NCBI RefSeq assembly: GCF_900113925.1
Contig: NZ_FORD01000025.1
Coordinates: 1 to 42,395, forward strand
Length of the DNA stretch: 42,395 nt
Direction: 5' to 3'
DNA from: Nitrosomonas sp. Nm34
Lineage (GTDB): Bacteria; Pseudomonadota; Gammaproteobacteria; Burkholderiales; Nitrosomonadaceae
The notes beneath the pieces were generated by a model. That model saw only the letters and a program-made list of their open reading frames with translations, ran no database searches and was not told where the DNA came from. Shown here piece after piece: positions 8,037 through 17,556 of this stretch (position 1 is the stretch's first letter; every line of letters begins with the position of its first letter). The position numbers and the translations under genes were made by a program.

Positions 8037-8192
8037 CTAATCATTTCGCTCATTATGGTATCTCACTGGAAGAAAACTACTGATATAAATTAAATATTCT
8101 TTATTACCTTTTATCTCGTATTCTTCAGTTGCGGAAATAGTCCGCGCTTTCGAGTAATCAATTAATGAATCCGGGAGGTAGTCGTTGGTCAA
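8037..8192 (-). CDS. Possible 51-residue ORF after zipA
   Basis: A TTG at 8190-8192 overlaps the zipA stop (TTGA) and opens a 51-codon frame to a TAG at 8037-8039. The product reads like protein (DYLPDSLIDYSKARTISATE ... FLPVRYHNERND), and the frame stays open upstream into the 3' end of zipA for eight codons. No family is recognised and there is no clear ribosome-binding site, so it could be a translationally coupled small gene or the remnant of a lost neighbour. Confidence 0.3.
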   Translation of the reverse strand: MTNDYLPDSLIDYSKARTISATEEYEIKGNKEYLIYISSFLPVRYHNERND

Positions 8193-9340
8193 ATAAATAA
8201 TTTTAATGCTGTGTCACTACCAGCAGGAATATGATGCGCTGCCATGGTCGCTTGAATATTTATAAGTTGTTCTCTACTCCTCCTGAGACCGTTATCACTT
8301 AGTGGTACGCGATTATCATCTACCATGATGCCATTTAAGGTAGAAGAAAAAAGTCCAGCAAGATGAGCCATTTGATCAAATACTTTCTCGCCATTGGCTA
8401 CCCTTGGTACATCAAACAAAAAAGTAATCCCATGTGTGGTCAGGGTACGCATATTGGCCGGCAAGAAGGGCGTTGCTTCATAGTTACCCAGAGAAAACAA
8501 TACAGCATTGTTTTCATCTCGATATCTGAATGCACCCTCAGATTCAAGCCTAAAGCCAGCTGACTCAGCCAAGGCGCGTATTTTTGTTCCAACGAAAGCA
8601 CCGCCATCTTTGCTGATAATATTAATACCCATCACTATATCGACTTCTGCACAAAATTTGTCGAGTGATACTGCTCTTATATAGGCATTCGAAATATCCG
8701 GGCAATCAGCGACTGCATTTACTTGTAAGGCAAAATCTTCGACCATATCACGGAATCGAGATAAATTAACTTCACTCACCGGACCTGCTCGATCAACCAG
8801 CTGTAAACAGCCATTTAAATAGATATAGCCACCTTTCGTATGAAGTGATTCAATCGTAATTTCTTCCCAGGTTTGACCATCTTGACTCAGTCCATACCAA
8901 TGGACAGGTTTTCCAAAGTCAAATTTCTGCTGTAATAACTCAGCTAGTTTGTCGTTAGAGATCAGCTTGTTAGCCCGAATACTCGTGATATAGTTGATGG
9001 TGCTGTCAAAATTAACCGATTTATGCTCTTCTAGTGGCTCATCAATAGACAGCTCTTCAGGTTCTAAACGTGCTTTGGGTTCTAAACTTACTTTTTCTTT
9101 TGTGGAATTAGATGCAGTTTGCAATTCTTGAGTGGAGTCAGTACTGAATTTAGGTTCGATACGTTCATTCTCCCAACCGGTTTTGCCCATTTTCAATAAT
9201 GCGTCTTCATGCTCATGCTCAAATGAGCGTTTGACGTTACGCCGATAACGCATTTGCTGTAACCAGTTAAACAGAGCTACAGCGCCAATAATAATTATAC
9301 CGATAATGATTAGGATGATTTGTAAGTCACTCATACTCAA
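8189..9340 (-). CDS. zipA: Cell division protein ZipA
   Basis: ZipA anchors FtsZ to the inner membrane at the division site. The 383-residue product begins with a single transmembrane segment (about 5-26, IIL/IIG-rich), followed by a basic stretch, a long charged linker (about 40-105) and the C-terminal FtsZ-binding domain (about 240-383). That domain has the expected FLFDVPRV strand and the ending IPAGSDTALKLFI. It is encoded 83 bp downstream of smc on the same strand, the usual smc-zipA order. In many relatives ligA follows; it is absent here. Confidence 0.9.
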   Translation of the reverse strand: MSMSDLQIILIIIGIIIIGAVALFNWLQQMRYRRNVKRSFEHEHEDALLKMGKTGWENERIEPKFSTDSTQELQTASNSTKEKVSLEPKARLEPEELSIDEPLEEHKSVNFDSTINYITSIRANKLISNDKLAELLQQKFDFGKPVHWYGLSQDGQTWEEITIESLHTKGGYIYLNGCLQLVDRAGPVSEVNLSRFRDMVEDFALQVNAVADCPDISNAYIRAVSLDKFCAEVDIVMGINIISKDGGAFVGTKIRALAESAGFRLESEGAFRYRDENNAVLFSLGNYEATPFLPANMRTLTTHGITFLFDVPRVANGEKVFDQMAHLAGLFSSTLNGIMVDDNRVPLSDNGLRRSREQLINIQATMAAHHIPAGSDTALKLFI

Positions 9341-9423
9341 AGTCGCTCATATTCATGTTTAATAAGCCAATATTTTAATTTCAATCATTATAATTATAAT
9401 CCCTTATCGTCTTTAAATAAGTT

Positions 9424-12400
9424 TTAGACGACACCTATTTCTTTGTTTGAGTTTATGGCCTGATCGAGATCTACCGTAACTATACGTGAAACCCCTTGTT
9501 CTTGCATGGTAACACCAATGAGTTGTTCTGCCATTTGTATCGTAGTTTTGCTGTGACTGATGAATAAGAATTGAGTTTCTCTCGACATCCGTTTTACAAG
9601 ATCACAAAAACGTATTGAATTATTGTCATCTAAAGGCGCATCCACTTCATCAAGCAAACAAAAGGGTGCAGGATTAAGTTGGAATAATGAAAATACGAGT
9701 GCTAAAGCGGTAAGCGCCTTTTCCCCACCCGAGAGTAAATGAATTGAGTTATTTTTTTTACCAGGAGGCTGTGCAGTGAGCTGCATTCCGGCATCGAGGA
9801 TTTCTTCACCGCTTAAAACCAGCCTTGCTCGACCTCCACCAAATATGGCTGTGAATAATTCGCCTAAATGCGTATTTACTTTATCAAAGGTTTGCATGAG
9901 GCGCTCACGTGTTTCGCGGTCAATTTGTCGAATGGCATTTTCTAAAGTGATGACTGCTTCTTTCAAATCAGTGGCTTGTTCATCAAGATATATTTTACGT
10001 GCTTGTGATGCTTCTAATTCCTCCAATGCAGCAAGATTAACCGCGCCAAGTGCTGTAATTTCAGTATTAATTCGATTAATTTCTGCTTTTAATCGAGAAG
10101 GCTGCACATTGTTCAATAACGGCCGCAATTCATCTTCTTTAGCACCAGCCTCTAAAAGTTTCTCGTTAAATTGATTTTCTGTTAAACGCGCTTCCTGCTC
10201 CTTGAATCGTATCTGATTGATAGATTCTCGGAGTTGATACGATTTTTGCTCCGATTTAAGCCGCGCTTGTTCCGTTTCACGTAGCGCCTCGGTTGTATTT
10301 TCCAGGTCATGACGAACTGAGGTTAAAATCTGTTCATGATCTATTTTCTTTGCTAACCATTCATTAAGCTGAGTTTGAAGGGGCCCATCATCCAAATCTG
10401 CTTGTGCATGATGCAATTTATCCAGGTTTTCTGTTAAGTTAGCAATGTTTTTGCTGATTGCTTGAACATCGTTTTCTAATTGCTCAATTTTATGCTGGCA
10501 ATTCTTTTCATGAAAAATAGTTTCACGCATTTTATCTGCCAAATTTTGTATTAATAACCGATGTTCATTTAGAGTTTGCTCGGCAACTTCACCCGTTAAC
10601 TTGATTTGCTGTAGTTGCTCTTCCAGATTAACTATTTGTGTTTTACCCTCAACCAATTCTATTTCTGCTTCTTGCTTTTGCGTGTATTCAATGGATATTT
10701 GATGGGAAATTTCGATTAACTCATCTTCAATTTGATGGTATCGTTGGGAAACACGTTCTATAAGCTGTGAAAGCTGTATGATTTGAAGCTGCAACGCGTG
10801 TTCCTGCTGCTTTAGTTGCGTTACCTCGCTTCCTAGTTCCGATATGGTGACTTCAAGTTCATCACACCTCCCTTCTGCTTCAGTCAATGTGGAGTGGGCA
10901 TGCGTTAGCTCTTTCTTAAGTGTATCGATTTCAATCTCAATCTGGGCTATTTCACGTTGCCGTGCTAATACTCCATGTAATTGCGAATCGGCCGCGTAAT
11001 AGCTTAAGCTGCCACAAGTAAACACATGACCTTCAGGAGTCACCAACATTTCGCCTGGAAGAAGTTGTTTTTGCTGGATGAGACCTGTTTCAATATCGTT
11101 AATGGTAAATATGCCGCTTAGCCATGATTCCACCATGGGCTGAATAGTCGCCTGTGCATAATTTAAATAGGTGCTAAGAGGTTTCCATTGTTTTTTTTCA
11201 TGCCGTAGATGATCGCTTGTAGCGCGATCTTTGATAGGAGTCACTTCAAAGATGGACCATTTTCCTGGAGGCGGATTATTCTTCCAATTTAACGCTATTT
11301 CGAGCTGCTCAACGCCTGCAGCATTGATCCGCTCACGCAAAACAGCTTCTAACGCATTTTCCCATCCTTTTTCTATTTGGATGTATTGCCATAAGCGCGG
11401 TAATAAATCTAATTGAAGCTGAGATATCCATTTATCTAATGCTTTATTATTTTCAAGTCGACGTTGAATTTGCTGTAAAGCGGCATGGTGGGCTTGAAGT
11501 TGAGTCAGTTTCTGTTGGACAGATTGGACATTCTGCAAAGCTTCTTTTCGAGTATATTCTGTTATTTTTAACTGATTTTCTGCTTCAGCCAAAGCATCTT
11601 GTTGTTCTTGCAAATGAGCTATGATCTGATTTTTTTCTTCTGTTAAATTAGTAAGCTCTGTTTTATCAATTTGCGGTTGCGAATTCTGCTCCTGGATCAA
11701 ACGCTCATGGCGTGAGCTTAATTGTTGGATGGCTTTATCGGCATGAGCAAGGTGGCTCTGATGCAGTTTTTCTGTTTGCTGGGCAAGTAACAAATTTTTC
11801 TGCACAGTAAATAATTGATCTTGGCTCATGCGAAAAACTGATTCTAGCTCCGGCAATTTCTCATTCTCTGAGTGGTAATTTTGGCTGCTCGTGATACAAG
11901 CCAATCTTGCTTGCTCAATTTCGCTATGCCAGTGATTAAGATGCTCACATGCCTCTTGCATTTGATACTGATTGTTTTCTAGTTGTATTTCGACTGTAGA
12001 GATTTGTTTGACAAAATATTCTCTGTTCTCCCGTGTATGCTGCAATTTTTGCTCCATGCGCGCAATCTCAGCATTGATGGCGTATAACTCTCCTTGCATT
12101 TCATGTTGTTGTTCACTTACCGTGTGTTGCTGCGCTCGTATCTCTTCAAGCTGCTTGTCTAGTTCGTGCAGGCTGGTGACTTCATTTGCCAGCTCATGCT
12201 CAAATTGTTGAATTTGTTCCTCTGCATGAATGCGTTTTGCAATCGCTTCCTGTTTTTGAAATAACCATAAAATATGACAAGTAGTGTTTAATTGTTTTTG
12301 TAATGCACCAAATTTCTGGGCGATCTCCGCCTGTTTCTCTAAATGCTGTAATTGTTTCCCCAGTTCTTGAAGAATGTCTTCTACACGCATGAGATTGCCG

Positions 12401-12963
12401 CGTGTATCAATCAACCGCAGTTCTGTTTCATGTCGCCGCTCACGATAGCGTGAAATACCGGCGGCTTCTTCAAGAAATACACGCAACTCCATAGGCTTGG
12501 CATCGATAATCCGCGAAATCATGCCTTGTTCAATGATGGCATAACCGCGCCCACTTACTCCTGTGCCGAGAAAAATATCGGTAATATCTCGACGACGCAC
12601 GTGGGTATTATTGATGTAATAATTCGATTCACTATCGCGTTGGATGACGCGCTTGATAGAAATCTCGCTATAAGCTGTCCATCGGCTGGCTACTTTTCCA
12701 AGTTTATTATCAAAAATGAGCTCGACACTGGCTCGCCCAACAGGCTTTCGGCTAATTGATCCACTGAAGATAACGTCCTGTATTGACTCTCCACGCAAAG
12801 CCGTCGCCCTGGATTCACCTAATACCCAACGAACCGCATCGATAACATTGGATTTTCCGCAACCATTGGGTCCAACAATACCCACCAGATTACCCGGAAT
12901 AAAAATGGTGGTGGGTTCTACAAAAGACTTGAAGCCAGCGAGTTTGATTTGGGATAGACGCAA
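9424..12963 (-). CDS. smc: Chromosome segregation protein SMC
   Basis: SMC is the ATPase of the SMC-ScpAB condensin that organises and segregates the chromosome. I place the start at the TTG at 12961-12963, giving LRLSQIKLAGFKSF, which matches the usual SMC start and yields 1179 residues. The longer frame from 13041 adds 26 residues without family support. The Walker A is GPNGCGKSN at 31-39. Two long coiled coils flank a hinge at roughly 500-660, and the C-terminal head has the signature LLSGGEKALTALAL and Walker B FCLLDEVDAPLDD. zipA follows. The gene is divergent from queF. Confidence 0.95.
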   Translation of the reverse strand: MRLSQIKLAGFKSFVEPTTIFIPGNLVGIVGPNGCGKSNVIDAVRWVLGESRATALRGESIQDVIFSGSISRKPVGRASVELIFDNKLGKVASRWTAYSEISIKRVIQRDSESNYYINNTHVRRRDITDIFLGTGVSGRGYAIIEQGMISRIIDAKPMELRVFLEEAAGISRYRERRHETELRLIDTRGNLMRVEDILQELGKQLQHLEKQAEIAQKFGALQKQLNTTCHILWLFQKQEAIAKRIHAEEQIQQFEHELANEVTSLHELDKQLEEIRAQQHTVSEQQHEMQGELYAINAEIARMEQKLQHTRENREYFVKQISTVEIQLENNQYQMQEACEHLNHWHSEIEQARLACITSSQNYHSENEKLPELESVFRMSQDQLFTVQKNLLLAQQTEKLHQSHLAHADKAIQQLSSRHERLIQEQNSQPQIDKTELTNLTEEKNQIIAHLQEQQDALAEAENQLKITEYTRKEALQNVQSVQQKLTQLQAHHAALQQIQRRLENNKALDKWISQLQLDLLPRLWQYIQIEKGWENALEAVLRERINAAGVEQLEIALNWKNNPPPGKWSIFEVTPIKDRATSDHLRHEKKQWKPLSTYLNYAQATIQPMVESWLSGIFTINDIETGLIQQKQLLPGEMLVTPEGHVFTCGSLSYYAADSQLHGVLARQREIAQIEIEIDTLKKELTHAHSTLTEAEGRCDELEVTISELGSEVTQLKQQEHALQLQIIQLSQLIERVSQRYHQIEDELIEISHQISIEYTQKQEAEIELVEGKTQIVNLEEQLQQIKLTGEVAEQTLNEHRLLIQNLADKMRETIFHEKNCQHKIEQLENDVQAISKNIANLTENLDKLHHAQADLDDGPLQTQLNEWLAKKIDHEQILTSVRHDLENTTEALRETEQARLKSEQKSYQLRESINQIRFKEQEARLTENQFNEKLLEAGAKEDELRPLLNNVQPSRLKAEINRINTEITALGAVNLAALEELEASQARKIYLDEQATDLKEAVITLENAIRQIDRETRERLMQTFDKVNTHLGELFTAIFGGGRARLVLSGEEILDAGMQLTAQPPGKKNNSIHLLSGGEKALTALALVFSLFQLNPAPFCLLDEVDAPLDDNNSIRFCDLVKRMSRETQFLFISHSKTTIQMAEQLIGVTMQEQGVSRIVTVDLDQAINSNKEIGVV

Positions 12964-13063
12964 TTGAATAATAATAAAATTGGTATAATTCGGTTTAAGA
13001 ATCACTTCGAAAGCTATTTTAACTGATTTCACCTTAACCAACCGAATTGAAGAGACCTATCGC

Positions 13064-13486
13064 ATGGCGAGTAAGCCCTCAAAAAAGCTAGAAACGTTCG
13101 ATAATCCATTTATTGCCAGAGATTACCGGATTCATATGGAAATACCAGAATTTACCTGTTTATGCCCTAAAACAGGACAACCCGATTTTGCCAGACTTAT
13201 TCTGGATTATATTCCTGATAAAAAGTGTGTCGAATTGAAAAGTCTTAAGCTCTATATTTGGTCTTACCGTGATGAGGGAGCATTCCATGAAGCAGTGACT
13301 AACCAAATCCTTGATGACTTGGTGGTGGTTCTAAAGCCGAGATATATGCGGCTTATAGCAAAATTTTTTGTGCGAGGTGGAATTTTTACGAATGTCATTG
13401 CAGAACACCGCAAGAAGGGTTGGAAGCCGGAACCTGCTGTTTTCCTTGAAGCGTTCGAGGAACAATCAAATACACGGGGTGATTAG
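13064..13486 (+). CDS. queF: NADPH-dependent 7-cyano-7-deazaguanine reductase
   Basis: QueF reduces preQ0 to preQ1, using NADPH, in cytosolic queuosine synthesis. The 140-residue product is the short, single-domain (type I) form. The segment [15 protein letters not shown] holds the nucleophile Cys34 and the proton donor Asp41, and [17 protein letters not shown] is the NADPH/substrate motif of the family. It starts with ATG at 13064, about 100 bp from the proposed smc start. A TATAAT at 12984-12989 is a possible -10 element. queD is about 9 kb away in the window. Confidence 0.93.
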   Translation: MASKPSKKLETFDNPFIARDYRIHMEIPEFTCLCPKTGQPDFARLILDYIPDKKCVELKSLKLYIWSYRDEGAFHEAVTNQILDDLVVVLKPRYMRLIAKFFVRGGIFTNVIAEHRKKGWKPEPAVFLEAFEEQSNTRGD

Positions 13487-13528
13487 CCGTCGAGTATGTT
13501 ACTTAAATTAATAAAATAGGTAGCTGTA

Positions 13529-14923
13529 ATGGATGATTTCAGAGAAGAACGTGATGCTATGGGTGCCATCCAAGTTCCTGCCCATGTGTTATGGGGTGCG
13601 CAGACACAACGGTCTTTACACAATTTCAGGATTTCCAACGAGAAAATGCCGACCACGCTGATCCACGCTCTGGCATTGATCAAACGCGCAGCAGCCCAGG
13701 TCAATTGCCAACTGGGTTTGCTTGATGACGCTGTTGCCAATGCCATTATTGCAGCGGCTGATGAAGTGATGGCTGGACAACATGAAACAGAATTTCCACT
13801 CGCTGTCTGGCAAACGGGCTCCGGCACGCAAACCAATATGAATATAAATGAAGTATTGGCAAATCGTGCTTCTGAATTATTGGGCGGAGGGCGTGGCAGC
13901 CAACGGAAAGTTCATCCCAATGACGATGTGAATAAAGCACAATCTTCCAATGACGTATTCCCCACGGCAATGCATGTGGCTGCAGTTCAGCTCATTCATA
14001 ATCAATTAATTCCGGCTATTCGGACGTTACACCAAACCTTATTTACTAAATCTCAAGAATTCAACTCTATTGTCAAGATAGGCAGAACTCATTTACAAGA
14101 TGCCACTCCTTTAACGCTAGGCCAGGAATTTTCTGGGTATGTTTCACAGTTGGATCATGGGCTCAAGCACATTGAGGCATCGCTACCTCATTTATATGAA
14201 TTGGCTTTGGGTGGAACCGCTGTCGGAACCGGATTGAATACACATCCTGAGTTTGCTGTACGTGTCGCGTCTGAAATTGCCAGGTTAACGAATTTTCCTT
14301 TTGTCACCGCTCCGAACAAATTTGAAGCGCTTGCTGCAAATGATGCGCTCGTTCATGCTCATGGTGCATTAAAAACACTGGCTGCATCTTTAATAAAAAT
14401 TGCTAATGATATTCGCTGGCTGGCTTCGGGTCCCCGCTGCGGAATTGGCGAAATCAAAATCCCGGAAAATGAGCCCGGCAGCTCAATCATGCCTGGTAAA
14501 GTTAATCCTACTCAATCAGAAGCTATGACCATGCTTTGCTGCCAGGTAATGGGCAATGACGTCGCTATTAATATGGGGGGGGCAATGGGTAATTTTGAGC
14601 TTAATGTGATGAAGCCATTGATCATCCATAATTTTCTGCAAAGTGTGCGCTTGCTCGCCGATGGAATGACGAGTTTCAACGATCACTGTGCAGTAGGCAT
14701 TACAGCCAATATTGAACGTATTAATATGTTGATGCAACATTCCTTAATGCTCGTGACAGCCTTAAACCCTTACATTGGTTATGATAAAGCTGCAGAAATT
14801 GCTAAAAAAGCCTATCGTGAAGAAACCTCGTTAAAAGAGGCGGCACTTTCTTTAGGTTATATTACTGCAGAAGAATTTGATGCATGGGTTAACCCCGAAA
14901 AGATGGTAGGAAAAATTAGATAG
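13529..14923 (+). CDS. fumC: Fumarate hydratase, class II
   Basis: FumC interconverts fumarate and L-malate in the TCA cycle; class II enzymes are iron-independent homotetramers. The 464-residue product matches the usual length. It carries the superfamily signature [16 protein letters not shown], the [11 protein letters not shown] motif and the [14 protein letters not shown] motif that build the composite active site. The N-terminus [15 protein letters not shown] is typical of fumarases rather than aspartases or argininosuccinate lyases. A small DMT-like gene begins 1 bp after its stop. Confidence 0.95.
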   Translation: MDDFREERDAMGAIQVPAHVLWGAQTQRSLHNFRISNEKMPTTLIHALALIKRAAAQVNCQLGLLDDAVANAIIAAADEVMAGQHETEFPLAVWQTGSGTQTNMNINEVLANRASELLGGGRGSQRKVHPNDDVNKAQSSNDVFPTAMHVAAVQLIHNQLIPAIRTLHQTLFTKSQEFNSIVKIGRTHLQDATPLTLGQEFSGYVSQLDHGLKHIEASLPHLYELALGGTAVGTGLNTHPEFAVRVASEIARLTNFPFVTAPNKFEALAANDALVHAHGALKTLAASLIKIANDIRWLASGPRCGIGEIKIPENEPGSSIMPGKVNPTQSEAMTMLCCQVMGNDVAINMGGAMGNFELNVMKPLIIHNFLQSVRLLADGMTSFNDHCAVGITANIERINMLMQHSLMLVTALNPYIGYDKAAEIAKKAYREETSLKEAALSLGYITAEEFDAWVNPEKMVGKIR

Positions 14924-14924
14924 C

Positions 14925-15287
14925 ATGCTTAGTACGATGAATCCAATATTGATTAGTATCTCTTTGCTTGTCATAAGTAACGTTTTTATGACGTTTGCCT
15001 GGTACGCACATCTCAAGGAATTGAATTCTGCACCTTGGTTTGTTGCGGCTATAATAAGCTGGCTAGTAGCTTCTCTCGAATATATGTTTCAAGTTCCTGC
15101 AAATCGAATCGGCTATACAGTGTTTAGCGTTGGACAACTTAAGATCATTCAAGAAGTCATCACATTAAGTATTTTTATACCTTTCGCTGTTTTTTATTTA
15201 AAAGAACCACTCAAATTGGATTATTTATGGGCGGGTCTTTGCATGATAGGGGCAGCGTATTTTATGTTTAGAGATAAAATCTCATAA
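14925..15287 (+). CDS. DMT/DUF486-family small membrane protein
   Basis: The protein is 120 residues from the ATG at 14925; the ATG at 14937 gives 116 residues and the usual family start (MNPILISI). Four hydrophobic segments span almost the whole length (about 6-27, 37-58, 72-94 and 98-117). The pattern TFAWYAHLK and QVPANRIGY with FKLKEPLKLDY-like ending fits the small DMT family of unknown substrate (DUF486). It is tightly linked to fumC, one base after its stop, so it is probably co-transcribed. Transport specificity cannot be deduced. Confidence 0.72.
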   Translation: MLSTMNPILISISLLVISNVFMTFAWYAHLKELNSAPWFVAAIISWLVASLEYMFQVPANRIGYTVFSVGQLKIIQEVITLSIFIPFAVFYLKEPLKLDYLWAGLCMIGAAYFMFRDKIS

Positions 15288-15299
15288 ACAATAAGTTTT

Positions 15300-15424
15300 C
15301 TCAGGTTCAGGGTGGCCAGTACCCGCTGATTATATTTGCCGATTAGGCCATTATCTTCCCAATGACCTACAAGCGTGCTGCTTCGCAGAGTGCTTGCCTT
15401 GCATCGCGGTTTCCGGCAGTACAT
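15300..15424 (-). mobile_element. IS30-family transposase fragment (tentative)
   Basis: On the minus strand a short frame reads LVGHWEDNGLIGKYNQRVLATL, resembling the IS30 transposase core around its catalytic aspartate (GHWEGDLIIGK..SAIATLV). Only about 40 codons are left, and the first catalytic Asp is followed by an extra Asn. Nothing of the ends of such an element is visible. Confidence 0.4.
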
Positions 15425-15570
15425 AGGTTTTCACTACCCACCTCCTGCCAGTTTGGCTGCGCAGAGGTGCTGATGGATGGTTTCATGACATAAAGACAAT
15501 TCACCTTTCAGTTCAAGTCGGGCTGATCCCTGTTCAGGATGCATATCTGCTAAATCATCCTGCCTACCTT

Positions 15571-15669
15571 ATTCCATTTCTAAATCAAACATGACGCGAA
15601 GGTGAGCCGCAGAAAGTATCAATAATATAGCAAGGTGAAGTGGAAAAAGTCAGTTTTGAGAAATGGAAT
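15571..15669 (+). repeat. MITE-like repeat, copy 1
   Basis: This 99-bp non-coding element has inverted ends: ATTCCATTTCT at the left and AGAAATGGAAT at the right. Its interior (CGAAGGTGA, CAAGGTGAAGT, AGTCAGTTTTGA) recurs at 30885-30992 in the same orientation and, truncated and inverted, at 28289-28349. Size, terminal repeats and lack of coding content fit a miniature inverted-repeat transposable element. Confidence 0.65.
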
Positions 15670-16211
15670 TATTCCGATCTTCCCAGCCAGATCGCCTGGC
15701 TTTGGCTTTCTGCCTCACGCGTTTATTTCTCGGTTCCTGCGCCTGCTTCAGATGCTAATTGTGTTGCTCTTTATTGCACCTGAGTTCGCGCAAGATCACA
15801 GATTTGTTCAGCATCAGCTTGATTCGCTATCTCGCTTGCTTAAACCCGTTTTTCGTAACCCCTAAATCTGATTATGTTGTTCTCGGGTGAGCTGCTGATA
15901 GTGCTTCAACTGTACTCCTTTTATTTGACCATTCAAGAACCTCGGATCCTATCTCAGCTTTCCTCTTGTCGCTTTATAAAAGTTGCACTTCAAACTTAAA
16001 ACTGCATGAGTTTTTATTGCAGCCTTATCTATTTTCTAGTATCGCATCTTTTTTTTCGCATCTGTTTTCAACTTCAACTTCAATCCAATTACATAACTTT
16101 AATGCTTTTATTCTAAAACAATAACCACAGTTACTTGATTGTTATTTGTTTATCCGTCATGATTTATTTCCTTATTAGTTGTATTTTTTATCGCTATTTT
16201 GGAGAATATTA

Positions 16212-16328
16212 ATGATATTTTTATTGAATGGCTTTGAAATTATTCGAATTTTTATGTTTTTATTATTGATACGATTGATGGTTTTCGAAAATTTCAAATT
16301 GAGATTGAAGAACCTTGAAAGGCCGTAA
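16212..16328 (+). CDS. Small hydrophobic protein, 38 residues
   Basis: An ATG at 16212, preceded by GGAG at 16201-16204 (7-nt spacing), opens a 38-codon frame ending in TAA at 16326-16328. The product has a hydrophobic stretch (about 9-24, FEIIRIFMFLLLIRLM) and a basic tail, so a single-pass membrane peptide is possible. The next small gene starts 15 bp downstream, suggesting a two-gene unit. No family is recognised; the AT-rich context means chance cannot be excluded. Confidence 0.4.
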   Translation: MIFLLNGFEIIRIFMFLLLIRLMVFENFKLRLKNLERP

Positions 16329-16343
16329 GAGAAGCGACATTCT

Positions 16344-16604
16344 ATGGATCAATATAAATCTATGGGGCAGTATAAATTTAAGGAAGCGATTGTTATTCCT
16401 TTATCCGATGGGTCAGAGCTGGCTTTGATTGTTTATGAACTCGATGGTCAACCTTTTTTAATTCCAGCTTTTGCTGATCCTTTTCAACATTCCTTATTTA
16501 AGCAATTATTAAAAGAATATGGCATCAATCCCACAGATGGTGAGATTGCATGGGATAGTGCAGGATTTATTCATGATGTTAGCCAAAAGCAAAAAATCAA
16601 TTAA
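16344..16604 (+). CDS. Unrecognised small soluble protein
   Basis: The 86-residue product is acidic to neutral, with no signal peptide or membrane segment. The core reads AIVIPLSDGSELALIVYELDGQPFLIPAFADPFQHSLF, a plausible small alpha/beta fold. The ATG at 16344 has a weak GAGAAG-like element upstream; the internal Met at residue 7 is an alternative start. It follows the 38-residue ORF by 15 bp. No family is recognised. It lies in an accessory zone between IS fragments. Confidence 0.5.
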   Translation: MDQYKSMGQYKFKEAIVIPLSDGSELALIVYELDGQPFLIPAFADPFQHSLFKQLLKEYGINPTDGEIAWDSAGFIHDVSQKQKIN

Positions 16605-16987
16605 TTTATGAAGCTCTCTTGATTTTGCCTTGACGTGGGGGGTTTGGTATTTACAGAGATATGGCCTAACCAGTTAATAATGATTCATAAGGTTTAGAAT
16701 TTGAAGAATATATCGATAGTTTTTTTGTTTTGTTGTTTACACAATGCTTTGGTCTGCTTCCATTTGTGTCCGGTAAGACAATGAGAATATTCTTTAAATC
16801 ATTATTAACTGATTTGGCTATATATTAAAAAACGCCTGGATGAATCAGGCGTTGATTGTGAAGAACTGTGCTTCTTGTATCGTCATTTGGTTAGCCCGTA
16901 AAACCGTTTCGCAGATAAAGGCCTAAACAGCCTACCTAAAAATAGGTCAGATAAATCGCTTTCCTTCTAACCCCTTTACTTTATGAT
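16605..16987. other. Gap with a terminator and no gene
   Basis: Between two small genes there is no coding frame worth calling. The only clear element is a minus-strand terminator at 16825-16853, serving the repressor gene to the right. Confidence 0.5.
16825..16853 (-). terminator. Rho-independent terminator of repressor gene
   Basis: On the minus strand AACGCCTG-ATTCATC-CAGGCGTT forms an 8-bp GC-rich stem followed directly by TTTTT and AATATA. It lies about 135 bp after the stop of the repressor gene at 16988. Confidence 0.75.
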
Positions 16988-17374
16988 CTAATTGCGCATA
17001 ATATATAAAGTGTCACTTACTGGTATTTGACATCCAGCATCGGCGTGCTTTGTTGGTGCCAATATTAAAATCATTGTGACAAGTAGAGCCATTGTTATAC
17101 TTGCTGCCGCGCTGTTGGATTTTTTGAAACAGCTTTCAAAAATTCTCCTTCTTCTTTCATCTTTTTCTGTAACCAGATTACTTGCCGCGATGACTTCTAA
17201 TCTATCTACTTTTACGTAATCTGCTAGTAATATACAAACATCTACTGGAAGACCTCTTTTTCCAGCTTTAGCCATTCTCAAATTTACATCCAAAATACCT
17301 ATTCTCTTAGCCAATTCTATTTGAGTTCCTGCTTTCTCTACGCCAATTTCAATGTAATCTTTTAGTTCCCTCAT
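16988..17374 (-). CDS. Phage-type HTH repressor with hydrophobic tail
   Basis: The 128-residue product starts MRELKDYIEIGVEKAG. Residues 17-50 (TQIELAKRIGILDVNLRMAKAGKRG) form a Cro/CI-like helix-turn-helix, and the continuation LLADYVKVDRLEVIAASNLVTEKDERRRRIF resembles DUF3693 phage-related regulators. A hydrophobic stretch at about 93-107 (ITMALLVTMILILAP) is seen in the tail. Start and translation are well supported: AGGAGG lies about 5 nt before the ATG. An 18-bp perfect palindrome sits just upstream and suggests autoregulation. A divergent gene fragment on the other side makes this look like the control region of a small phage, possibly filamentous, now broken by IS debris. Confidence 0.65.
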   Translation of the reverse strand: MRELKDYIEIGVEKAGTQIELAKRIGILDVNLRMAKAGKRGLPVDVCILLADYVKVDRLEVIAASNLVTEKDERRRRIFESCFKKSNSAAASITMALLVTMILILAPTKHADAGCQIPVSDTLYIMRN

Positions 17375-17388
17375 ATCTTCCTCCTTTA

Positions 17389-17406
17389 TGTATCAAAATT
17401 GATACA
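17389..17406. promoter_or_regulatory. Perfect 18-bp operator palindrome
   Basis: TGTATCAAAATTGATACA has 8-bp arms TGTATCAA and TTGATACA around AA. It lies directly upstream of the repressor's ribosome-binding site and between the repressor and a divergent gene start at 17479, the classic position of a phage repressor operator. Confidence 0.65.
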
Positions 17407-17478
17407 TTTAATTGTTAATTAATCATACTTTTCATATCTCCATAAGTCAATCAAGGATATTAATTATCAGGGGAAAGT

Positions 17479-17556
17479 ATGAAAATATTAGGTTTTAATA
17501 TAAAACGTATTCACGCTTTAAAGAAATCAGACGGAAAACCCTATGGAATGTATGAG
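17479..17556 (+). pseudogene. Truncated start of a phage-like gene
   Basis: An ATG at 17479 preceded by GGGGAAAGT opens a good frame (MKILGFNIKRIHALKKSDGK and on to MYEL). At 17557 the frame runs into the end of an IS982 fragment and stops at TGA 17563-17565. The gene is divergent from the repressor across the operator, so it was probably the first early gene of the same element. What the full protein did cannot be told from 26 residues. Confidence 0.5.

Larger units (their letters stand above)
15288..16211. other. Decayed accessory DNA
   Basis: No intact gene is seen in this 924-bp stretch. It holds an IS30-like fragment (15300-15424) and one copy of a MITE-like repeat (15571-15669). From 15670 to 16211 I see only broken frames; an open plus frame at 15635-15865 runs through the repeat and has no family match. 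The last part is AT-rich and leads into a small gene at 16212. Confidence 0.4.

Noticed and set aside
9776..10174. Plus-strand 132-codon frame inside smc
   Set aside because: It is antisense to the strongly conserved SMC head domain; Ser/Arg-rich composition is typical of a shadow frame.
12964..13041. N-terminal extension of smc by 26 codons
   Set aside because: The added residues have no resemblance to SMC starts; the TTG at 12963 gives the canonical LRLSQIKLAGFKSF start.
15635..15865. Plus-strand 76-codon frame
   Set aside because: It starts inside the MITE copy and the product resembles no family; it is most likely a chance frame in decayed DNA.
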